Source: Schizochytrium sp. TIO01
Taxonomy: Eukaryota > Sar > Bigyra > Thraustochytrida > Thraustochytriidae
Assembly: GCA_004764695.1 (NCBI GenBank)
Contig: SMSO01000037.1
Coordinates: 2,227,747-2,291,746 of the forward strand
DNA: 64,000 bases
Direction of reading: 5' to 3'
Shown: positions 56,095 to 64,000 of the stretch, piece after piece
Numbering within the stretch: position 1 is the first letter of the stretch
Layout: the number at the start of each line of letters is the position of its first letter
The notes under the pieces: generated by a model
Told to the model about the DNA's origin: nothing
The model's input: the letters and a program-made list of their open reading frames with translations, nothing else
The model's database searches: none
Position numbers and translations under genes: made by a program

Positions 56095-58218
56095 ATGATG
56101 TTACACTCGGACGCTGGTCATCGCAGTAGCAGCGAGAACCTTGGTCTGAGAGGCTTGCCTTCAGGACCTATATTGAGACCTCTCGCAGCTCGTCACGAGC
56201 AACGCCGAATGCTGTCTCGCCACCGCGCGAGCAGCAGCAGCGACTCTGAGAATCAACCACACCTTGCTAATGAAACATACGAGCAAACGCCGAACCATAA
56301 TCAAATCTGCAATCACACGCAGAACCAGAACCAGATGCTCGCACCAAAGCCAGCCCTTGCTAGCAAAAGACCCCGGAGTCTGAGCTTACCGAACGAATGG
56401 GATCGTCAGGCCATGCTTACCGCCAATGTCATGACCAGCAGCAGTAACAACAACCACAGCTACGGCAACAGCGCTACGGGAGCGCGAGCCATGCCTCACT
56501 TGGCCCCTGCTGCTGCAGCAGACGGTGAATTCATTGCCCCTATTGCCCTTGCTGCACAGCGCCAACTGCAAATGCATCAGCACTTGCACCAGAGCCAGAG
56601 CCTTCACCAAAGCCTTCACCAGCATCTTCATCAGCACTTTCAAAATGCTCATCAGCACCAGCACCAGCAACTGCCAGCCCGCCCGCTCTCGGCATTCCCC
56701 GCGACAGTTGCAGCAATGCCATTGAGCCCCACTCCCACAAATGATGAGGATTGCTGCACTACTACCTCAAGAAGCTTTTCCTCCGAATCCATGGAGCCCT
56801 CCTCACATGCTGAATCATGTGGTGGTCATCATCACCACATGGGCAGCAAATATGCTTCGACCCCGGCATCAGGCTCTAATAATGACTCTCATTCTCACGA
56901 GCCGCAGCCCTGTATTATTTGCTACGGCGGTTTCTCTGCGAAGAGACCCCCTGTGCTCATTCCCTGCGCCGGCAAGTGCAACGACGCACCAGTTCATGCC
57001 AAGTGCATTTTCGAGTGGAAGGAAACAAAACGCCCGTTCACGCTCTCGCCGTCTTCCTGCCCTCTTTGCAGAGGCCCTCTCACGGAAATGGACTACACCC
57101 CGCCCGACCCTCTCCGCAGTGAGTCTCTCGTGAGATTCTCAGCCCGCAAATCTTTTGTCTCGAGGCCGGTGCCCAGAACCGCAGGCATGGTGCGCTGCTA
57201 CATCCGTGCCGTGCGAGAGGACTCCGTGATCTTTGGCAAGAGCACCCGCTATGAAATGTACCTACAGGCACCACCCAAGGTGCGGTACCCTCATGGTGAG
57301 CTGCCTGGGTCCTCCTCCCCAGTGGTCGGAGATGTTTTGCTTATGGTTGCACGCAAACGTACTCTGAAGCAAGGTGCCTGTTTTCACTCTGTTGTAGATA
57401 TTAGTTTGGATCAAACTGGCCGTGACTTTGATCGCAAGGGAAGCAATTTTGTGGGATGTGTGAAGAGTTCCTTCAGCGGTCTCGAACACACCATTCTTGC
57501 GCCATTCAACACACAACCACGGGATTCGGATGGACTCGGCATTCGCCGCCACCGCCACCGTAATGGTGGGTACCTTGAACTCGGATCTGTGCGCTACACT
57601 CAAAACCGCGTGGGACGCAGTGTTGGGCCTCGGCGAATGCAGGTCTGTGTTCCTCAAGTTGGCGAGTGCTCGACGATGGATGAGGATCCCGCGGAAATTG
57701 CTGCCATCGAGGCTGAAAAGGCTGCAGCTGCTGCGGCTCTTTTTGCTGATTCCGATTTCTTCTCCCGCACAGATGTGCTTCATGAGGAGGATGACGAAGA
57801 GGAGGACGACGAAGAACACCCTTGGTCCACGAATGTCTATCGCCCAGTCAAGACTGCTGAGACTATGCGTCAGCTTCTCCGCAAAGGCCAGCCGATGGTA
57901 GACCACACCGACGAACTTTTGTACGGCACCAACAAACAACCTTACTGGCTTGATTCTATTCAAGCTTACTCGCTTGACTTTGCCGGTCGTGTAACTTTGC
58001 CTTCGAACAAGAATTTCCAGCTTTGCCTTGAGGGGCTTGCCACGCCCGGAGTCACTGTTCCTGAAGTTGATTCGACCAACGAGATCACCCTTCAGTTTGG
58101 CAAGGTGCATGAAGGGCCCGTGGAGGTGTATACGCTTGATCTCCAGTGGCCCTTGTCTCCGGTCCAAGCCTTTGGCATCTGCCTCACGGCGAGTATTCAA
58201 AAGGTGTGCTGTGCTTAA
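56095..58218 (+). CDS. RING-variant/Tubby fusion protein, copy 2
   Basis: 707 aa, ATG start, single exon. The N-terminal 270 residues are disordered, with Ser runs and a His/Gln-rich segment (about 160-195). The zinc finger starts at about residue 273: C-x2-C-x14-C-x3-C-x5-H-x2-C-x17-C-x2-C, the same spacing as copy 1 except for two residues before the last pair, with VHAKCIFEW and SCPLCRG. The Tubby domain covers about 355-707: SNFVGCVKSSFSGLEHTI, LELGSVRYTQNRVG, VGPRRMQV, an acidic insertion (about 540-590), QPYWLDSIQAYSLDFAGRV, TLPSNKNFQL, LQFGK and WPLSPVQAFGICLT, ending at the family's usual C-terminus. Like copy 1 it could act as a PI(4,5)P2-anchored ubiquitin ligase. Copy 1 has poly-Gln where this one has the His/Gln-rich tract. 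Confidence 0.88.
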   Translation: MMLHSDAGHRSSSENLGLRGLPSGPILRPLAARHEQRRMLSRHRASSSSDSENQPHLANETYEQTPNHNQICNHTQNQNQMLAPKPALASKRPRSLSLPNEWDRQAMLTANVMTSSSNNNHSYGNSATGARAMPHLAPAAAADGEFIAPIALAAQRQLQMHQHLHQSQSLHQSLHQHLHQHFQNAHQHQHQQLPARPLSAFPATVAAMPLSPTPTNDEDCCTTTSRSFSSESMEPSSHAESCGGHHHHMGSKYASTPASGSNNDSHSHEPQPCIICYGGFSAKRPPVLIPCAGKCNDAPVHAKCIFEWKETKRPFTLSPSSCPLCRGPLTEMDYTPPDPLRSESLVRFSARKSFVSRPVPRTAGMVRCYIRAVREDSVIFGKSTRYEMYLQAPPKVRYPHGELPGSSSPVVGDVLLMVARKRTLKQGACFHSVVDISLDQTGRDFDRKGSNFVGCVKSSFSGLEHTILAPFNTQPRDSDGLGIRRHRHRNGGYLELGSVRYTQNRVGRSVGPRRMQVCVPQVGECSTMDEDPAEIAAIEAEKAAAAAALFADSDFFSRTDVLHEEDDEEEDDEEHPWSTNVYRPVKTAETMRQLLRKGQPMVDHTDELLYGTNKQPYWLDSIQAYSLDFAGRVTLPSNKNFQLCLEGLATPGVTVPEVDSTNEITLQFGKVHEGPVEVYTLDLQWPLSPVQAFGICLTASIQKVCCA

Positions 58219-61200
58219 ACTTCTATTATGGGCTTCTCTCTCTCTCTCTCTCTCTATAGCTTTTCTGTTTGTAGTAATAGACTCCAACTGTAAAATTTGA
58301 GAGGAGCAAAACACCATGGAAACCTACGAACATACACCGGGAGCTGCTAATGTATCATAGAATGCTTTTTGATCTGTGAATAGGAACATTAAAAGCAGCA
58401 ACTTTGATCGTGCATTTGGTATCCTTCCCATGTCTCGCGATATTCTGCGGCCCTATGCACGCATTTTGCAGAGGAAACTAGGTTATCCGCAGGTGACGTC
58501 TCTTGATACAAAAACCAACAAAACAACATACCCTTTAGATAGACCCCTCCCCATACACACTCAAAACACATGCACATGCATTCCTAAGTAGTGAGATTGG
58601 TCTCTTATTCATATACGAGCAAACCATATGCAAGTGCAGATGCGCCCTGTAATTAATTTGTCTCGATCATGTCGCCACGGAGCCAGTTACTTGATACTTG
58701 GTTCATCGTGGCTTGTATTTTCCCACAATCATTTCAGACTGTGACTGATAGTCAATATTCCTTTTCATTTATTTTATTTCTTTTCCTCTATTTCTATCTG
58801 TTTTGAAAAATTCTTCTTCATGCTCTCTGTTGCATTCAAGTGACTATGATGTGTTATTAAAAATAGCATGCTACTACTCTTGAAAAATGCCATAATAAAA
58901 CAATGAACCCTTCACTTTTTTGCACCCAGATCTTATCCTGACAAGAGACAGAAAAATATATTCTTCAATCGACATGTAAATTATTGAACACTCTATCCAA
59001 CAATTAAATTTGGTGTCATCATACGTATCAATTATTGATTCTAACTGCACAAGTAAACCAATGCCGATAGCCTATGAAACATGTAGAAAACGATCGCCCG
59101 AGCAGTCTAAAACTTCGTTGTTTTACAAGTCTAGAGAAACTCAAAATTTTCATCCAGCAAATGCCTTTTACGTTCTCGACAGTCTCTTGCACTTCTCAGG
59201 TAAAGTCCGAAGCTTGGAGAAAAGAGTATTCCTAATCTAAGTTTTGCCACGGTATCTTTGAAGCACCTTTGAATAAATTTGTACAAGGAATCCAAAAAAG
59301 GTGTCAAGAAGCATGGGTGCAAATCGGAAAGCTCGGATTGACTCCCGTAGACCCCGTGAAACATACGATAAATCTCGGAACAAGGTCGCAATGTTGTTAA
59401 AAACATCCACTTGGTTATCTTTAAGAGGACTGTAGTTTCGAGCAAAAACACGAGGAGCTCGCGAGATTCTCGCCGTCCATGACTTGGTGCAATGTCCATA
59501 CACGCATGGAACAATATTTTCGTATTGAACCGTGCGCCCCGAATTGTCGCCAGAGCATTGAGCTGATCAGAGTGCTCATTCTAGTAATTAAACAACCGAA
59601 AATATCTTGAGCGCATGGGCACGAGATTTTTTAATTTGTGTTTTTGCAAGCAATCATAACACGAGATTTTTACATTGTGTTTTTACAAGCACTCATTAAG
59701 TTTGCTCAAAAAATCACAGATCACAATGTTAGCATCAGTACCGTGTGACAGAATTCTAGGCTAGTAAGTCTAGATATGGAAGAATAACACGTGGGTAATC
59801 AGTTGCCTAAAATTTCTCCAACTGTTCAAGCTGCTAGTTTTTCTCTCACTCGCACATGCACACCCCACTAGCGCTACAATTTTTCTTAGAAAAGACGCGC
59901 TCGGGTTGCTCCCAAAATAAAACAAAATAACTTTTTAATCTTGGATTAACTCAGCAGCCCTGTTAAATGCACACCCCAATCAGGCCCAGCATGAGGTGCA
60001 CAAGCTGCCGTCACAGCGCTTAGAGCTCAACATGACACTGCTCGTCCGATTTGCGCTTTCCGTCGTGGGAAGCTGCGATAATACACGAGCCAGTCAGGAT
60101 TTTCGAACCAAGGGCCGCTTATTATAAGAAACATAAAAGAAGCAGGAAATGCACTTGATGCCGAGTATGATGTACTCAAGTTGCCAGGCAAGGATGCACT
60201 TGGAACTACTACCTAGCTATTACTACGACTTACTACTATCTACCTAGCACTACCTAGGTACCAAAATTAGATTAAATCTATTTCGAAAATCTCTGCGGCG
60301 TCTTTTAGGCAATGTACGCAATCTCGTAGTGAAGATCGTCGTGAAGACCGTCATGAAGAACGAACTAATCGAAACCCGAAGTCTTCCATTTCCAACGGCA
60401 GGGACGCGGCGCAGGTTTTCTTAATTGCACTCTGTTCAGGTCTCGTTTCAGTTTCTCCTAGGAGGCTATCCGGAGCTGACAGTTATGACTCTGGCGGGGT
60501 TGGTTCTTTTCTCGTCCATTCTGCTGACTGCGTCGATTATCTTGCACATAGGTGCCAAGCAAGCAAGCAAGTCGTGTCTATCTACCAAGCTGAGGCCTCC
60601 TCTCCTTGTTGTAGCTTTCGCTTTGCTCGTAGTCTCCAAGAACTGGTCTTGTCCCACCCTCCCTGCGTGCAGTCTTTGGTATCACATCCTTGCTCAAAGT
60701 TCGTCTTGGTGGGTCTCCGAGTCAGACCGCGGACCTCGACAAAAAGGTTCCGATACTCGAAGTCCAAGATTCGCGATTTCGCCGAGGAGAGCGCTGCGCC
60801 GGTCGCCTTCCATTGCGCCGCGGCCGCGACTCGAAGTGGCAGTGAGCCTCATCGTTGTGCGTTTGGTCCACCGCCATGACGCAGGCAGTCCGCGGAGAAC
60901 CAAGGTTTCAGGTTTGAAATCCGGTCTGGGCGCCGGTGAATTTGAACTTTGAACTTTGCAGAAGACGAGTTCATCTCTTCAAGACCCAGACTGCCGAGAT
61001 GCACGCACGCCCACGATTGGGTGAGCTCCTTTGAACTTTCCGGGTTCGGAGCCATGTGTCTGTCTACTGCGCAGCCTCAAGGCCTGCCTCTGGAGGGGCC
61101 CCGCGGAGCGCGCGTTTTCAAACGTCGTGCCTTCTTTCCCCTGATTGACGGGCGATTGCGGAGAATTCGAATTGCCCTTGGGCGCAGCTGTGCACCACCG

Positions 61201-64000
61201 AGCGAGCAGAGCTCTTGGCGTCGCTGCGAGTTGGACGCAGGGCTCCTCTTCGCTCGCTCGGCTGCAACGGCGCTCGGGTGAAATTGAATTACAGTGCCTG
61301 CCACTGCAAAAAGCGAACTTGCACTGCGAACAGACGAAAGTCTCAAGGCATCGCTTCCCAGATGCCTGCCTGCCTGCCTGCCTTTCCAAATTGCAAATCG
61401 AGTGCCAAGGCTCAACTGAAAGCTGGCCTCCTCATCGGCTTGAAGACAACGGCACTCAAGTTGTTCGGCAGCCCGGCAATCGAGTGATGCAGGAGTTTCA
61501 GGATTTGCGAGTATTTTGAATCACTTAGTTTGAGTTTTATTATTGCTATTTACTGATTCTGAAATGATTTTAATTTTAATTTTATGAATTTAAAAACACT
61601 GATTTTGAATTAATGTTTTTTAATTTATAATTTTTTAAAAATTAGCGTAGTCATAATAAAAACTTTCCTCTCTCCTTTCAAAACAAAAGTATGAGTGAAA
61701 ATGTTCCGCTTACCACAAACTTGCTTCTACATTGCGACAACTACAGCACGCAGCGGCCTTCGAACAAGTTGGCACGTAGCAGATCATTCAGACGGCGCTG
61801 GGAGCAGCGCGAATCCATACTCCGATTAGATCGCGTTGTATTCAAGTATGTTAGGTTAGAGCCGTAGTTTCCACTCCCTTTTTTATTTTTTTTTTATTTT
61901 TTTTAATTAAAAAATAATACGAATTGGATCTGTGAGAATTTAAAAGGGAAAAAAAAGGGAGGAAAGAGGAAGGCAATCCAAGAAGTACCATGTTACATTT
62001 TCTCCGATTGTTCAAACTATGCGCAGAGAGAGAGAGAGAGTCATTGAGGTTTAACATTTCGAATTTCACGATCTTTCTGATTCACTCGTCTCCATGAAAG
62101 GTTTTTACTCCATTGGAGTCATGTAGAGCTTATCTGGCCGCAGTTGCTCCTCTGGCAAGACCATGTGTAAAGAAGGCTTGACGTCTTTCAATCAATCTTT
62201 TCGTTTGACCATGCAAATAAATGCGGTAGGAATTCCACGCTCGACCGTTCGAGTTCTCTCTCTGGCGCAGTTGCCGCAGCTGGTGAAAGGGGCAGGCCTC
62301 TTGGAGACACGGCAAGTGCTTGAAGGGGGGTGGCAGGAGCGGCGTCCAGTGAACTTTTAGAAAAGAAACACCAATTCACGAGTTGAAGTCAGAAAAGGAG
62401 ACTTTTGTAAGTGAAACGATGCTGGGTATCGCCGAATTGAACTCGTCACATCCCGCACGTCGTTGCATTCTTGAGCTCACGCCCAGTTTTGCTAAAGCTG
62501 CGCGCGCTGCAGAGACCGGAACTGCTCACAGCCAGAGCAAAGAGTCGGGCCTCTGCTGAGGGAAGACAGCGACACGTTCAGGGTTGCTGGAACGCCTCAC
62601 AAAGGCCAAGAAGATAAGCAGCATGCTGCTTATCCAGTTATGCGCATGCTATCGCGTTAGCATTGCACGAAAAGTCCAAATGAGTGATTGAAAGAGCCTA
62701 GTCTCACTGGTCAGAGGTATGAGGTTGGGATCTTCTAGTTTGGGTAAAAAGAATTACTCGTGCGAAGAGCCTTGTCAAGACACTCTAAGTACCTAGCTAG
62801 GTATCTAGGCAGCCATTTGCAAGTACTTTTCGTGTATATTGAGTGAGGGGTTTGACTTTCCCGCAAGTCAAAAGATGAATAGGAGTTGCCTCAGACTAGT
62901 GGAAGTGGATTGAACGAAGCGTGATGGATGTCCATTCATTCAATCGATTGTCTTAGGGAGTATTGGAAAGCGTGAGGATTGAGGTAATTGGAGACACTAC
63001 TAAATAAGTAGAGAGGTCCATTTATCAATGGTTCGATTAGCACCTAGAACATACTAGTTTGTACGTGCTCTTCTAGCAGGGATAGAAATAGCGAATCCAA
63101 TGGTCCAACAACTTGCAGAATATGTGTCCCGGCAGCAGCTGAGCTCTAGGGTGCCTCAATTTGCAAGCGGGCCAACATTTTGAGGGTGTGTTGCTGTCTT
63201 TTGCAGAGCTGCAAACGTTTGCTCAAGCCAATCCATTTGAAATCTCTGATACCTGCCTGTCTGGTTGATTTGCACGGTAATCAACAATGCAAGCCACCGT
63301 TGGGCCAACTTGAGAAGCAGGGCAAGAGCCCTTCACAAAAGTTGCGCCTCCGCACTACAGCTCGTTCTCCAACAGCGGCGGGCGTTTTCTGGCAAAGAAT
63401 GGAGCAAGCTCACCGTCTTCGCAGGTCAGCCTTGGCGTCTTGGGGGACATCGACCGCATCCGGGACCATGCATGGACTTGACCGGCCGGCCGGCTCCAGA
63501 CATATCAAAAGAAGGGCAGCCGACCCAGCCCTGGAGCCCATCGACCCGATCATGTTTCAGGGTTTCTACGAAGGAAGGCAGATTTGATTGGTTGATTTCC
63601 TCGATGGAAGCCTTCCTGCTTCAATCGCCGAGTTGTTGTTTTCCTTAATTTTCGAAATTCGTTTTTCATCCTTTGAATTGCCCCTAGCTTCCTACAAGAG
63701 GGCACTAATTTCTCTTAGTTATGAGAATTACTGCCAGAGAACGACATGTCTTAAAGTCCAACGCACTGTGTGGTGTTGCTATCCCCGCAGTGGAATCCTA
63801 TGTGTCCCCACAACGAGGGTGTGCACTGGTTCCTGGGATTCCACCAAGCTCGCTGACAAGATAAGTTCTTCTTCTTCTTCTTCTTCTTCTTCTTTCAAAG
63901 TTAGCTCTTGCGATTTGGCTTTGGTATTCGATGTTTGTCGCAGGCTTTCAATGCGTATCCATGTACCTGGATGCCCTCTTGCCTGCCTGACTTGCACGAG
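58219..64000. other. Right end, no supported gene
   Basis: Begins with a TC run just after the RING-Tubby stop (58237-58256). Contains one minus-strand orphan ORF (59237-59566), a GC-richer stretch (60.4-61.5 kb) with overlapping ORFs on both strands that I cannot support, an AT-rich stretch (61.5-62.0 kb), a TGCC run (61363-61384) and a TTC run (63868-63893). Confidence 0.45.
59237..59566 (-). other. Orphan ORF, possible exon or gene relic
   Basis: 110 codons open from a TGA to a TAG on the minus strand, with no ATG near the start. Composition is protein-like, with several aromatic and basic residues (RVFARNYSPLKDNQVDVFNN, then a C-terminal FFGFLVQIYSKVLQRYRGKT). Family not recognised; may be a 3' exon or a relic. 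Confidence 0.25.

Noticed and set aside
57262-58317. 351-codon ORF antisense to RING-Tubby copy 2
   Set aside because: Fully overlaps a well-supported conserved domain on the other strand; a shadow frame.
60425-60952. 175-codon ORF with a hydrophobic start
   Set aside because: TTG start, Arg/Ser/Pro-rich remainder typical of chance ORFs in GC-richer DNA, and competing ORFs on the other strand.

Overview
The window is nuclear DNA of an intron-poor protist. It carries eukaryotic signalling and replication genes (PH-LIM, ArfGAP-FYVE, Tubby, MCM-binding protein) and long tetranucleotide microsatellites. The domain mixture and single-exon genes would fit a stramenopile such as a labyrinthulomycete/thraustochytrid, but the taxon is an inference and a database search would settle it.

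Region 1 (1-7671) does not look like the rest. Eight tightly spaced, intronless genes lie on both strands with gaps of about 35-420 bp: a partial gene leaving the left edge, a membrane-anchored thioredoxin-fold protein, an Erv1/Alr-type thiol oxidoreductase with a C-terminal membrane anchor, two tandem paralogues of unknown function, a Crinkler-like nuclease-kinase protein, a seven-pass membrane protein with a mucin-like loop, and a TM2-domain protein. The Erv1 gene is of the type carried by nucleocytoplasmic large DNA viruses. I read the block as an endogenous giant-virus-like segment whose left end lies outside the window. From 7.7 to 10 kb follows a gene-poor junction with a 42-bp minisatellite.

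Region 2 (10.0-22.4 kb) is gene-dense host DNA: a PH-LIM protein ending in a CaaX box (+), an MFS transporter (+), MCMBP (-), an ArfGAP-FYVE fusion (+), and a RING-variant/Tubby fusion (-). All appear to be single-exon.

Region 3 (22.4-41.4 kb) has no convincing gene. It is packed with microsatellites, including a perfect (CTAT)n tract of about 170 bp. Region 4 (41.4-49.3 kb) looks AT-richer, is nearly free of microsatellites, contains a cluster of perfect hairpins, and holds a second Crinkler-like nuclease-kinase gene broken by a stop and a frameshift. Region 5 (49.3-56 kb) is again low-complexity DNA. Region 6 (56.1-58.2 kb) is a second RING-variant/Tubby gene (+), paralogous to the one at 20.5-22.4 kb and in the opposite orientation, so the two face away from each other across the desert. 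From 58.2 kb to the end I see only weak ORFs.

The points most worth following are the virus-like block beside host genes, the occurrence of the same nuclease-kinase architecture in that block and again in the host-side island, and the pair of RING-Tubby fusions, which would combine a ubiquitin-ligase-type finger with a phosphoinositide-binding domain.
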